A DNA stretch of 64,000 bases from Chlorops oryzae (GCA_020466095.1 CM035808.1:79746994-79810993); one strand, 5' to 3'. Shown: positions 21,039 through 32,590, numbered from the stretch's first letter. Translations and numbers: made by a program. The notes: generated by a model not told the origin, from the sequence alone.

Positions 21039-22381
21039 GTGCCGAAAGCCGTACAAAGTGACGACTGCGCCAGGCACGCCACGAAGCCTGATGGAATTGC
21101 TTCTTTATCGTTGTCTGCGAGTAAAAGCCCAACGGATTCTTTAAGTATCGAACCGACAGGAGCTGAGGTAGCTTCTGGTGGCCAAACTAATGTAAGCCTG
21201 GAGGATTTGGTACGAAAGATCAACACATTGGAGCGCCAGTTGAAAGAGACCGATAAGGCGAACGAGTCGTTGAAATTAGCTCTTTCCAACCTCTCCACGC
21301 GGCCGCCGCCATTGCAGAACAGGAGCCTGAAGTGAGTCCACTGCCATTTTCTTAAACGTCACAAGCACTTCGGGCGCAAATACATGGAAATGAGTTGATC
21401 GTGCCAGCACACTCACACACAGGAACGCCGCCGACGCTGATCGATGAAGGCGAAAATGTGACAAATGGGTTTAACGGGACTACCGTTACGAACGCTTTTC
21501 TGCCACCAGCCAGAAGGGAGCCTCGGGTAAACGACATTTTGCCGTCGTCCGTTATGCCGATTTGCAGTTCAGCCACACACTCACCGTTCTGGGGTACAGT
21601 TACGCCATCTCATGAGCCGAGAATTGGCGGTAATTTTTTACATCCAGTGACAACAACAACAATAGCCGCGCCGCCCGCTGATCACGCCACGTCGTCATGT
21701 TTCCCGCCAAATTTATATGCGTATACGAATCAAACTGTGGGGACTTCTCAAAGCCAACCAAATTTAAATATGCCACCTTTACGCTCAGCATTAACACCAG
21801 TAGCGGTGAGAAAGATTCCGGATCTTCCAGAGTTCACAGGGGCCGCCGAAGAATGGCCAATATTTGCCACCGCTTTCAACGAAACAACAAACGCCTATAA
21901 TTGCACGGATCTGGAGAACAATCAACGGCTGTTAAAGGCATTAAAGGGTGATGCCAAGGAAACTTTGAGGTGGCTCCTTATCCATCCTAGCAGCGTCAAC
22001 GAGGTAATGAAGAAGCTGAGTTTCCGTTAGGGCCGTCCCGACCAACTCATACGCAGCCAAATGCAGCAAATAAGAAGTGTAGCCGCCATAAACGAAAGGG
22101 AGATAGGTTATATCATTCCATTCCTCGCCACAAAAGTGAAAAATCTGGCTGTATTTTTGCAGTCGGTGAATGGCCACCATCATTTGGCGAATCCAATGCT
22201 GCTAGACGAGCTTGTGGCGAAACTTCCAGTAAACCGACGCGTGGACTGGGCTAGAGTAGCGATGAAGGTCTTGCCATATCCAACTATCGTGCACTTCAGC
22301 GACTGGGCTTCCGAGCTAACCAGCATCTGCACCGAGCATAGCGGGGAGCACAAAGAGTCAGGACGTCGTCCCGTTTTCTGA
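21039..22381 (+). pseudogene. gag: BEL C Gag remnants
   Basis: The first piece (21039-21335) has a coiled-coil-like stretch (LEDLVRKINTLERQL). The second (21395-22030) ends with the BEL Gag domain (IPDLPEFTG, EEWPIFATAFN, LLKALKGDAKETL). A TAG at 22028-22030 interrupts it; the same frame continues through DELVAKLPVNRRVDWARV to 22381. A frame change near 21330-21395 adds a further break. The zinc knuckles and protease expected next are missing. Confidence 0.8.
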
Positions 22382-22449
22382 AAGCTACAACCAAGAGAGT
22401 GGGTGAAAGATTCTAAACAGGTCTCCTATGGAAAAGTGACAAAATTAAT

Positions 22450-23242
22450 ATGCCTTATAACTACGAAATGGCTCTAAATAGACTTCGGACTATCGATAAA
22501 AAGATGTCTCGGGACAAAGATTATGCAAACGCCTACTGTTACGCCATCAAAGACTATGTGAACAAGGGTTACGCCCGGAAGCTTGCACCTGCGGACATTG
22601 TAGCCGTCAAGGATAAAAGGCAATTGTTTCTTCCACACTTTGCCGTGTTCAATCCAAACAAGCCGTCGAAATTCAGACTCGTATTTGATGCTGCCGCACA
22701 AATGTATGGTGTGCCGTTTAACTCCAGCCTGCTTAAAGGACCACAACGTTTCAAACAGCTGCCGCCTGTGCTGTTTCAATTAAGAGAAAATGCCATCGCC
22801 GTTTGTGGGGACATAAAAGAGATGTACCTCCAAATCCGTGTGCAGCCTGAAGATCGTTGTGCGCAGCGGTTCCTGTGGCGATGGAAGCCGGGATCCCGAA
22901 ATCTACGAAATGCAAGTGATGACTTTTGGCGCAACCTGCTCGCCATGTGCCGCCGATTACGTCCAAATCCTTAATGCCCGGCAGCATACTCGCAACAGCC
23001 CCCGCGCTATCGACACAATTGTCGACCATCACTACATAGATGACTTTGTTGATAGTTTTACATCCGTCGCGGAAGCTATTAAGATAACCAAAGAGGTCCA
23101 GGAAATTCACGCTGACGCTGGTTTCAATCTTTGCCAATACAAATCCAGTTCGCCAGAAGTCCTAAAAGCCTTAGGAGTCGATCTTCAAGCTGAAGGCGTT
23201 GATTGGAATGAATGCGAAGAGAAAATCCTTGGACTAAGTTAG
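22450..23242 (+). pseudogene. BEL C reverse transcriptase remnant
   Basis: The frame from 22450 reads LPHFAVFNPNKPSKFRLVFDAA and CGDIKEMYLQIRV, typical BEL RT. It then shifts frame near 22885, and the new frame carries MQVMTFGATCSP and the catalytic YIDD at 23033-23044. It ends at TAG 23240-23242. Confidence 0.85.
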
Positions 23243-23350
23243 AGCCCAAGTTCCGACGAATTTAAGTTCAACCTACGATTACATCGTGTTCCTGAAGGTA
23301 TCCTTAATGGTAAACGCATTCCAACCAAGCGTGAGTTTCTCAGCATTATA

Positions 23351-23863
23351 ATGTCATTCTACGATCCAATGGGGTTCCTCAGCTGCTTCGCAGCGATCGC
23401 TAAGCTGATAATGCGAGAAATATGGAGAAAGCACATACTCTGGGGTGAAACATTGCCGCCAAACTTGACAGATGCCTGGGAAACCTGGAGAAGCCAACTT
23501 AAAGGTATTAAGTCTTTTCGTGTACCCCACCAATACTTTTCCTATGGGAAGCCAGAGAATGTCGAACTTCACATCTTTGTTGATGCGAGCGAGGATATGT
23601 TCGCAGCCGCCACGTACTTTCAATACGTCATAAAAGAGAAAGTGGGAGTTGCATTTGTTTCCCAGCCGATGCAGCCGAACGACTTGGTTGATATCTGTGA
23701 TCCGAAGGTACCGAGAACTGAAATGCAGAAAGGCATCATCGAGGAGATCTTTCCAAGTTTGGACGGAACCGTCAGGCGCGCCAGTGTACGCATCTACCAT
23801 GGACAACGTTGCAAAACGATAATGCGTCCCGCTTCGAAGCTAGCTGTGCTAGACATTGATTGA
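23351..23863 (+). pseudogene. BEL C RNase H fused to Pol C-terminal domain by deletion
   Basis: Begins with SFYDPMGFLS (end of RT), passes through VELHIFVDASEDMFAAATYF (RNase H), and after EMQKG jumps to LDGTVRRASVRI and KLAVLDID, the C-terminal domain normally found after integrase. The frame stays open across the join, so a deletion of more than 1.5 kb (family expectation) removed the integrase. Confidence 0.85.
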
Positions 23864-23888
23864 AGAGGTTTCTTCACGGAGGCGGGGA

Positions 23889-24237
23889 TGTCGCGGACGC
23901 ATTCGACACCGGCTGCGCGCATGAAGAATTGCAGATCTAGGCAAATCGATCAATCCTAACTTGCCCGATATGAAAGTAGCAGGCCTAGCCTGGCCTTAAC
24001 AGCGCTAGAGGAAAACGAATATAAAAGCAAGAGCAGAAGTTCGGCGCTCACTGCCATTTTTGTATTTGACGGAGTGAGGGCCCGCGTAAAAATTCTTCAT
24101 CTTCTTTTTCGTCTTATTATTACTTTTCTGTTCGTACAGTTTTCACTTCTAATTCTGATTTTCGTTGATTCTAATGCTTGCTCAGTTTAAGTCAATAAAG
24201 ATTTGTAAGAATTAAAATCGCTAGTCCGTCATTTACA
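23889..24237 (+). repeat. BEL C 3' LTR (349 bp)
   Basis: Longer partner of 20634-20922; includes an AATAAA at about 24193. Preceded by a purine-rich tract. Confidence 0.92.
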
Positions 24238-24363
24238 AAGAACGTAAACTTCACAATCCAATAAGTTTCGATGACGCTTTAGTAACTGCGAATTTAGCAT
24301 ATCGGGCTCCCCTACTAAAAAAGTGGTTCGTAAATTATGTGTTGCACTGTGTAATTAATAGAA

Positions 24364-24542
24364 TAAAGGCGAAGCTCAATAAACGACGGATAATTTCAGG
24401 CGTTTTAGGCGGAAGAAATGTAGCTGATTCCTTTTAAATTCATTTTAATATATTGATTTAATGGAAGCAGCACAAATATTTTCACCTTTGGCGCGTATGC
24501 CGCAACAACCGTCATTTCCGTCGTATATGGAGTTTCGCCATA
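24364..24542. mobile_element. Short palindromic MITE, copy 2 (about 178 bp)
   Basis: Starts AAAGGCGAAGCTC and ends GAGTTTCGCCATA. Its reverse complement matches 19447-19613 through most of its length, including the interior GGTTGTTGCGG segment. Confidence 0.65.
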
Positions 24543-24938
24543 TATTTTAATTATATTCATCACAATTGTCAATAACGACCTCCCTTGAACATGAAGATTA
24601 AGAGGACGAGGCTGCCGATCAAGTTTTTTTTTTTTTTTTTTTTTTTAAACGTTTATTTATTTATTGTATCACTCCTGTAAAGTAGGAGTCTAGCAATAAG
24701 TTTCAAAATCTTACACCTAGTTTAACAAAACTACAGATCACAAAGCATTTCCTTAATTTCGAAAAGTTTATGAGTCGCAAGTTTTTATCAATAGCGGGCC
24801 TCAGGTAACGTTAACTAGGCTTAACTGATGTGTGAAGGAGCACGCGAAATATTTCCGGTGTTTTCCTCTAGGGTAAACTATTTAAGCAGCTAGGAGAGCT
24901 GATTTGTTACAACCGCATTTATGCATACAGGAAGCGCG

Positions 24939-25190
24939 TAGCTGTTTTGACGTTGATTGCATGGAAAAAATGCATTGGGTGCTAGGAGCACCCGCCGAGA
25001 TACCGATAAGCTAAAAGAGCTGTTTTGACGTTGGATTGCATGGAGAAATGCATTGGGTACTAGGAGCACCCACCGAGATACCGATAAGCTAAAAGAGCTG
25101 TTTTGACGTTGGATTGCATGGAGAAATGCATTGGGTACTAGGAGCACCCACCGAGATACCGATCAGCTGTTTTGACGGACGTGCATGGAA
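24939..25190 (-). repeat. 78-bp tandem repeats in the LINE 3' UTR
   Basis: The sequence GCTGTTTTGACGTTGGATTG and what follows recurs at 24939, 25017 and 25095 (spacing exactly 78 bp), with a partial fourth unit near 25167. The second and third units are nearly identical. They lie between the ORF2 stop and the poly(A) tail. Confidence 0.88.
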
Positions 25191-25216
25191 TGCACCAAGA
25201 AACGCGTGTCGATCTG

Positions 25217-27446
25217 CTAGGGAAGCAGAGTTGATGGATGTGCATGGAAAGCTCCTGCTGTAGAAGAATGATTTGAAATCGCTGGTCGATCATTCCTTTT
25301 TAATCTCGAAGAGTTCGATATGTTCGACAGTCCACGCGCAAGTGGATTTGCATGAGTTCGCAATTTATTAAAATACTTTTCTTTGATTTTGGTGAACTCA
25401 GCTTTGACCAGTTCAACGTTTAACTCTCTATGAATCCGTTCATTTGAGATAAACCAAGGAGCTCCCGTTATAGTCCTTAGTATTTTGGACTGCGCTCTTT
25501 GCAGGATTTCTATATTCGAAGCGCTTGCATTCCCGTGCAATTGTAACCCGTACATCCATATTGGTTTTATAGCTTGATTGTACAGGAGGATCTTATACTC
25601 AAGTTTTAGAGGAGAACGGCTATTTATTAACCAGTGCAGGCTTATGGCTTTAAGTTTCATTTGGGTTCTCTTGGCTTCAATATGCTTACGCCATGTCAAT
25701 CTTTTGTCCAAATGAATACCGAGATATGTGATATCTTCGCATTGTGGGATGCGTACGTTATTGAGAAAAATGTCCGGAGAAGCTTTTCTATTGAGCGTGA
25801 AGGTAATATGTTGGCATTTGATCTCATTTATTTTGATACGCCATTTAGAAAGCCAATTTTGTATTTTGTTGAGATGATCTTGCAGTGTAGAAGTTGCAAC
25901 ACTAAAGTCCTTGTGCCGACTAAGGACCGCTGTGTCATCAGCAAATGTTGAAATCACGATTCGATCGTTATAAGGAATATCTGCTGTGTATACTAGATAA
26001 AGAAAAGGCCCAACAACACTCCCTTGGGGTACTCCTGCATTGATTTCAAAACTTTTTGTAATGTACGAGTTATGTTTTACTTGGAACGTTCTATGTTTTA
26101 AATATGACTCAAAGATCGCGTGAAAATTAACGGGAAGTAGTTTTCTGATTTTGTACAACAATCCATCGTGCCAGACTTTGTCGAATGCTTGCTGCACATC
26201 TATGAATACTGCAGAGCAATACTCCCGATTTTCATAGGCAATCCTGATTTCGTTGGTAATTCGATTTACCTGTTCGATAGTACCGTGTTGTTTCCTAAAC
26301 CCGAATTGATGTTTTGGAATTATATTCTGCTCTTGCAAATAAGGTGTTAATTTAGCTAAAAGAACCTTTTCGAATAGTTTTGAGAGGCAAGGGAGAAGGC
26401 TAATTGGTCTATAAGAGGATGTTTGGGTAGGGTCCTTTCCTGGCTTAGGCACCATTTTAATGACCGATCGTTTCCAATCTTTTGGAAAGTAACTGAATTT
26501 AATTATTGCATTGAACAAGACTGTTAAAAACTGTACTGCTACAGATGGGATATTTTTTAACATTTTTGGAGTGACAAGATCATGTCCCGGGGCTTTTTTT
26601 GTCACAAGTTCATTTTTTATGATACCCGAAATTTCACTTGAACTAATTTGGACGGAAATTCTGCGTGTATTTTCGGATTCGTTCGGAAGAGTATACTCAG
26701 AATTACTCGGATTTGGTTGGAATACTTTATTAAGGTGCAAAGCAAAAGCTGTAGCCTTCTCTTCGTCTGAGCGCGCCCAACCACTGTTGGGACACCGAAC
26801 AGGTGTTTCACTCTGCACAGGAGTCTTAAGAAAACGGCTTGCCAACCACAAGGAGCTACGATTTGAGCCTACAGGCGTAAGATTTTCGACAAAGTTGTGA
26901 GCTTTAGATTTTTTTTCCCTATTTAGAGCTATTCTAAGCTTTTTTTCTACTTCTTTTAGTTTGTTTTTGGCCAACGGAGACCGGGACCGTTGCCATTCGC
27001 GTCTGAGCCTTCGTTTTTCTGCGACGAGTTTTTCGATTTCCCTATTTGAGAAAGTCCTATTTGAGCTATATTCAAAACGAGGAGTCGCATTTTGCGCTGC
27101 TGATCCTAGATACGAATTAAACACAGTTACGGCGTCGTCAATATGCTCATGGCATTCAATTTTATAATTCGTATGAATATGCGCACTTATGTATTTTTTG
27201 TATTTTAGCCAATTTGTACTTGGATTTGTTAAGCTGAGTGGACGTTCAACTTCAACCGGATATTTATTTAAAGCAAATAAAACCGGGGAATGATCCGAGG
27301 AGAGGTCGGTAGTTGTTTTTGCAGAAATTAGCTCTCTTGCAATACCTTTAGTTATACCGAAATCTAAGAGGTCTGGAATTTTTTGGAGATCTGTTGGCCA
27401 ATAAGTTGGCTGTCTGGGAGATACAAAGTCAAGAGAATTATTTTTA
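25217..27446 (-). pseudogene. LINE ORF2, reverse transcriptase part
   Basis: The frame is open from about 27446 to a stop at 25217. It carries PTYWPTDLQKIPDLLDFGI (end of endonuclease), SYRPISLLPCLSKLFEKVL, AFDKVWHDGLLYKI, the catalytic FADD (25934-25945) and LGIHLDKRLTWRKHI, all Jockey-clade RT motifs. The RT itself shows no stop. It copies the element RNA at the target site. It is out of frame with the endonuclease part because of a deletion near 27450. Confidence 0.9.
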
Positions 27447-27599
27447 TTGAGCCCCAGAAAGTGTGCTTCGCATTATAGTCTCCTGCTGCTAGAAACTTAT
27501 CACCCAAAGTCTTAAAGAAGTCTAAGAACAGCGTTTCCGTAACACAAAAGCGCGGCGGGCAGTAGATTGCCGAAAGTACGATATTTTTCCCTTGCAATA
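27447..27599 (-). pseudogene. LINE ORF2, endonuclease part 2
   Basis: Reads VVLQGKNIVLSAIYCPPRF, then AAGDYNAKHTFWGS, the central APE-type endonuclease motifs including the D-Y/F-N active-site region. It lies on the far side of the Transib insertion from part 1. Confidence 0.85.
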
Positions 27600-27604
27600 C
27601 GACG

Positions 27605-29032
27605 CACAGTGTCGCGAGCGCGGCCAAAAATGCCAAAAATGAAGATTGGAAATGCTTAAAAATTTTTACTGTTATGAGTAGTCAATATTTATACTAAGAG
27701 TAATCAAAAAAAATTTTCTTAATATGTTAAGCCGTTTAAGCGCAGCACGCTTTTAAAGTTACACTAAGCGAAATTTGTTCGATTCTGTTAGCAAAACTTT
27801 TAAAAATAGCTAATATTTGGAGTGCTATAATTTTGTTGAAAGTAGTCTCGCCTTAATTATTTATATGCCAAATTATAACATAAGCTTTATGCTTTAAGTG
27901 ACATTTAATTTATTGTTTATATTTGTAACATATGTTATTTTCCGTTACATTAAAATAAGGAATTTATAAAAAGAAGCGATAAAAAGCAAAATAAATTTTT
28001 AAAATTAAAAATAAAAAAAACGACCCCTCAAACCGCAAAGTGTTTTTTTGTTTTATATACCTCGAAGTGATATAAGCATAAGTATGTAATATGATCGGCT
28101 TTTTCCTGCGGGTTTTTTTGTTATGTCGATTTTATTATAGTGATCTCCGTTGCTAGAAGGGAACTCTATAGTGTGTGACTCTCTTCTAAAGACAGAAAAT
28201 GGGGAGCAAACCAAAACGATATGATAAGTTTTGTTAAACAAACTTATTTTGCTGATTTAGATGAAGAAGATTTGAAAACAAAATTAAGCTGGTTTGGATC
28301 CAAAATTCAAAAAAAGTGGCATCAAAGCGGTAGGAGGAAAACTGCATTCGAAGAAACCAATGCGAATTGGTTAAATTCCTCCATCGATTTTAAAATTAGT
28401 GAGGCAGTAAGTACAGGAGTTTTTAATATTAGCTTTAAAATTAATCTCATCAAAAAAAATGTCCATGCCAAATTTCAAGAAGAATTAACACTCAAACATT
28501 TAATAATTTTGGAACAGCAGTGATTATTGAATGAGCGTACGGGCGAAAGCGGTACAATTGTTTCGTTGAATTTTCATGCATTTTCACTGCATTGCAATTA
28601 TCGTAAGTCGTCGTGTAGACCTAAAATTTTTTTGAACTGTGATAAATATATATTTTAAGTGTTGAAATCCATAAAAAGTTTCTTTATTTTTTAATTAGCT
28701 ACAAAAAATTCTATATAAACAAGTGCACCATAAAAGTGCGCACTTTGAAGGGGCGTAGTTTCTTAAGGGGGCGTGGCACCAAAAAAAATATTTTGGGGTC
28801 TACATTTTTTTCCTGTACATAATCTGTGTACTAAGTTTAAGCTTTCTAACTTTAAAACTGTGGAAATTAGAAAATCACTTTATATGGGAGGTGGGCGTGG
28901 CAGTTGGCGAAATTCTATGATTTTCTCAAAATTTCTTAATTTAGGCTATAGTAATACTCCAACCAAATTTCATTGCTCTACGACCACGCCTTCTATTTTT
29001 GGCCAAGAAATGTATGGAGTCGCGACACTGTG
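27605..29032 (+). mobile_element. Transib element 2 (1428 bp), inserted in LINE endonuclease
   Basis: Same termini as element 1: at 27605 CACAGTG, 12 bp, CCAAAAATG; at 29032 reading inward CACAGTG, 23 bp, CCAAAAATA. The flanking 5-bp TSD is again CGACG (27600-27604 and 29033-29037). Its transposase-5' end is on the left, so coding would be on the plus strand. It keeps a possible N-terminal transposase piece (28221-28523) and has lost the core and C-terminus. Confidence 0.9.
28221..28523 (+). pseudogene. Probable Transib transposase N-terminal fragment
   Basis: A 100-aa frame in the correct orientation for the element. It reads KKWHQSGRRKTAFEETNANWL, which resembles the W-x4-R-x4-F-x6-WL region near the start of Transib transposases; this match is from memory. 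The frame ends where an internal deletion probably removed the rest. Confidence 0.5.
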
Positions 29033-29037
29033 CGACG

Positions 29038-29318
29038 CAGATTGACGTTGCCTGAATAAATTCATAACTATAAGAATCCATAGAGAAATGCTGTATTCTT
29101 CTACGAATGAGTATACCCGTGCCTCCATGCGCCTTACCATCTGGGTGGTTGGTTTGATAAAATTTATACCCGGTGATTGAAAAGAAATTTTTATTTCTTA
29201 AATGAGTTTCAGAGAGAAGCATGACGTCAACTTCCTCTTGATTTAAAAAATTCTGAATCTCTAGTTTATGTTTTGTTAACCCGTTCGCATTCCAGGCACA
29301 AATTTTTAGAACACTCAT
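29038..29318 (-). pseudogene. LINE ORF2, endonuclease part 1 with start
   Basis: An ATG at 29316-29318 begins MSVLKICAWNANGLTKH, with the active-site N of APE endonucleases, then LLSETHLRNKNFF with the catalytic Glu. It starts about 8 bp after the ORF1 stop. The frame is cut by Transib at 29037. Confidence 0.9.
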
Positions 29319-29326
29319 ATCTTAGC

Positions 29327-30913
29327 TTAAAGTGCGGTCATTAATTGTGTTTGCATTTGCACAATTCTATCGAGCGAGCTTTGCATTGCTTGCATAAATT
29401 GTGATAAACTTTGAGTTAGAGTCGATATCATAATCTCAAGATTATTATTCGCGTTAGAGGGAGAACTATTATTCATTGCAGATTTTAGAACATTTGCATA
29501 CGAAATACCTGAAGTTGCAGGGTTGTTATTAAGGTTTGGATTGGATAACGGTACAGAGACAGTAATGTTTTTTGAAGGATTGCGAGCTGATTCTTTCTTG
29601 ATATTAATTCGCTTTTTCAGGTCTTGATAAACTAGGCAACCTCTGAAGTTTGCAGTATGGTTTCCTTGGCAGTTACTACATTTAATTAATCTGCGATCAT
29701 TTTGAGCTTTTTTGTTACAGACCGAACTATGGTGAAGTTCGCCGCATATTACGCAAACGGGGCGCAGGGTGCAATATGACTTTGTGTGACCAAATTTCTG
29801 ACAGTTGGCACATTGGATAGGACCATTTCTCTTGTGTGGCTCTTCGACCGTTATTTTACGATGCAAAAGGAATTGCAAGTTATATATTGGAGGCGTTTCG
29901 TTTTTCTTAAGTTTTAAGTTGTCAGGCAAAAGATCAACTTTAAACATGGGCTGAGGGATTTTCGCTTTATTAAATATATTTATGACCGATCTTGCATGGA
30001 AGCCCTTTTCTCCTAGCGCACTTTTTATATCATTTGTGTCAACTTCGGCTTCGATGCCTTTGATCACAACTGTTATACCTTTGCTACTCTTAAGCTGGTA
30101 TGTATAAAAATTTTTATTTGCCCCTTCAAACTCTTTAACAACCCTGCGGAAACTGTCCTCAGTGGTAGTTTGGATTTTGGTTTCATGTATATTACCCTTT
30201 GTTAAGGGAACTACATGGAAATCGATATTTCCTAATAATGTAGCCAATTTGGCAACAAGCGCGTTTGAGCTCCTCTCACGCAAATAGATTGGAGGCGGTT
30301 TAAGCTCTTTTTTTGGCTGCTTTTCGGTTGAATTCTCGTTTGAGATTTCAGCCAATGGGGCGAAACGATTTCCCGTTAATGTTTTTTGGGAAGCGGGGAC
30401 TTCCGTTTTGTTAAGCTTGGCCCTAGAGTCATTTTTCCCGGAAGGGCTTCTTTTTCTTTTCGTTATATTAATATAACGGTGCATACCGATAAGCACCGCC
30501 TGCTGGTCATTTTGTTTTTGAATAGTTTGGTTTGGTTTTTTTTCAGAAACAACTGCATTTTTGCTCTGATTGGGCGAAGCAAGTTTGGGAGTAGCGCTAG
30601 AAGTACTGGCTACAGGAGATTTTAAGGCTTTACCCGAGGAAGTGTTGTTGCAGCTATTTTCCTTCATTACACATGAATTCATTACACTAACCGAATGCGA
30701 CCTTTTCCTTTCGAAATGGCTTTTTAAGCTTGAAAATTGATTTGTACCTGGTTGAAGACTGTCAGACTGGTCCAGGTTGTCACCACTTTCGTTTATTTCC
30801 CTACTAGGAAGTTGTGGAACATTATTTATGTTTCCATATATTTCATGGTTGTTGTCCACGCTTAGCTTTGGAGGCGATCTATTAACTGGCATTGAAACCA
30901 GTATTTCCACCAC
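29327..30913 (-). CDS. LINE ORF1 (Gag-like RNA-binding protein)
   Basis: An intact 528-aa frame. The N-terminal half is Ser/Asn/Pro-rich and low in order; a central domain (about residues 215-345) precedes three CCHC knuckles (CANCQKFGHTKSYC, CVICGELHHSSVC, CSNCQGNHTANFRGC, about residues 368-430), the layout of Jockey-clade ORF1 proteins that coat the RNA. A Gln/Met-rich tail follows. No stop or frameshift is seen. Confidence 0.92.
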   Translation of the reverse strand: MVEILVSMPVNRSPPKLSVDNNHEIYGNINNVPQLPSREINESGDNLDQSDSLQPGTNQFSSLKSHFERKRSHSVSVMNSCVMKENSCNNTSSGKALKSPVASTSSATPKLASPNQSKNAVVSEKKPNQTIQKQNDQQAVLIGMHRYINITKRKRSPSGKNDSRAKLNKTEVPASQKTLTGNRFAPLAEISNENSTEKQPKKELKPPPIYLRERSSNALVAKLATLLGNIDFHVVPLTKGNIHETKIQTTTEDSFRRVVKEFEGANKNFYTYQLKSSKGITVVIKGIEAEVDTNDIKSALGEKGFHARSVINIFNKAKIPQPMFKVDLLPDNLKLKKNETPPIYNLQFLLHRKITVEEPHKRNGPIQCANCQKFGHTKSYCTLRPVCVICGELHHSSVCNKKAQNDRRLIKCSNCQGNHTANFRGCLVYQDLKKRINIKKESARNPSKNITVSVPLSNPNLNNNPATSGISYANVLKSAMNNSSPSNANNNLEIMISTLTQSLSQFMQAMQSSLDRIVQMQTQLMTAL

Positions 30914-31173
30914 CAGTTTGGAACACCTGTCAGCTGTAAACAGCTGCAGAGACCAGTTGTCTTTGTCTAGTGTGTGTCTTTACTATTTGGATGGAACGGC
31001 ACCGAATTCACGACGAAACCTTGTATCCCGCTTTCCTTTGGGCTTCTGCCTAATTTTTACTTTAGTTTCACTAAATACGAACTTTAATTACTATTATTTC
31101 GATTTTTTACTGGAGCGCGAACTTTATTCGACTTTACTTGACCAGGGTTGCCCTTTTTTTTTTGTCGATCAAG

Positions 31174-31732
31174 TGGATCGAATTTATTAATGAAAAACGA
31201 CATAAAAACGTTTACACACGTACACGAATATATCGTATTAATCGAATTAGTCTTATTCACGACTTATCACTCAAATTTACTAAAAAATTATTATTAAAAA
31301 AGGTACGTATTGAAGGAAAACTTATTATATAAAAAAGACTTATTGTAGCGAAATCGACCTAAATTAAACGCCTCTTTTCGCTTTTAATAATAAATATGGT
31401 ACGAGGATGTTTATTTCTCTAAAAAAGTTAATAAAACATTAAAGATCGCGTGTACAAATTAAGATAAAAATTACGACTTACTTCATCGACTTACTCCCAT
31501 GACAGACGGCAACAGAAAGAACGATTCGAGACGAAAGCGCTCAAATCTGACATGGTTGCCATATCACAATATCACAATTCCAAGAAGACTTAAATCCAAG
31601 TTATAAGAAAACATAAATTCACAATTATAATCTAGCTAAATAAGTGCTGCCATCGCTGTCGCCAACTCTTATAAAACGACTTATTAAATTTCGCGGTCTT
31701 TCGCCTCCGTGTTCTTCGTCTTTACAGTGCGG
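31174..31732. other. AT-rich stretch without recognised gene
   Basis: Nothing beyond low-complexity frames. Confidence 0.6.
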
Positions 31733-32133
31733 CTCGACGTGCGATGGTTCATCGCATACCATCTGTCAAATTTTATGGTATGCGATGGCAGCAGGTAGAG
31801 AGATTTTTTGGACTGGACAAATTCCGGTATGTGATGAGCATTTTAAGATGGCATTCAGCGAGAAATTTCGCTACATTGAAGCGGTAAAACATTGAAAGGA
31901 ATGCAAGATTTGTTAAATTAAGAGCAAAAAATAAAAAAACCCGACATTCTGGGTTAATCCGTTCTTGCAGAAAAGAGAACAACATAAAAAACTCAAAAGT
32001 GACTGCCCATCGCAAGCGATAGATGGCATGCGATGTCGCAAGCTATATCCCGCATGCCAACAGCTATGAGCGGTCTCCATTTGCGATATATCGCATACTT
32101 TCGATCGAATGCTATGAACCATCGCACGTCGAG
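31733..32133. mobile_element. MITE with 20-bp TIR (401 bp)
   Basis: Begins CTCGACGTGCGATGGTTCAT and ends with its exact reverse complement (32114-32133). The interior has further GCGATATATCGC/GGTATGCGATGG palindromic motifs. No TSD could be settled, so the superfamily is unknown. Confidence 0.65.
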
Positions 32134-32590
32134 ACCTTAAGTTCTTTTGCCAATGTGCTTTTTCTATGTGGCGATGTTAGGGTTGAATCGGAAAATGCAT
32201 CGTTTATTGCTGCAGGTCGTACATGCGAAAGAGTGATCGGGCTCTCTCCGCGATAATATTTTTCTTGATTTCTTATAATATAAAAATTAGTTTTCAATGT
32301 ATAGTTTTCAGTCCATTCAAGAATGCAAGATCCTAAAATATGGATCAAGAAAAATATTTAATAACATATTATATAATACCATGCGATGCTGTCTCGATAA
32401 GCGAAAGAGAGCATAGACGGCTATATATTGAAAATAATAGCACTGACAGACATAGGTATTTTACACCATGATGGTGTGAAGTCTAGGTGACACACATAGG
32501 TATTTCTCAAAAGTCTACCTTAGCCAACATAGACTTTTTATAGACTTCACACTGCATTGAAGGGAGGATTTATTGTGGACTTCTTAGATT

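Larger units (their letters stand above)
20634..24237 (+). mobile_element. BEL/Pao LTR retrotransposon C, internally deleted
   Basis: LTRs of 289 and 349 bp (20634-20922 and 23889-24237) start TGTCGCGGA and end CATTTACA. A perfect 5-bp TSD AAGAA flanks the element (20629-20633 and 24238-24242). The interior keeps gag pieces, RT and part of RNase H, and then jumps straight to the C-terminal Pol domain; protease and the whole integrase are missing. A purine-rich tract ending GGAGGCGGGGA sits directly before the 3' LTR. Confidence 0.93.
24624..31165 (-). mobile_element. Jockey-clade LINE, full length, interrupted
   Basis: ORF1 with three CCHC knuckles, ORF2 with endonuclease and reverse transcriptase, and a poly(A) tail (23 T on the plus strand, 24624-24646) identify a Jockey-type non-LTR retrotransposon. 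The flanks repeat CGATCAAG (24616-24623 and 31166-31173), the TSD. Without the Transib insertion and its TSD it is about 5.1 kb, the expected full length. ORF2 has a small deletion with a frameshift near 27450, so the copy is inactive. Confidence 0.93.

Noticed and set aside
20948..21298. Minus-strand frame opposite BEL C gag
   Set aside because: It mirrors the gag coding region of BEL C and shows no family signature; treated as an antisense shadow.
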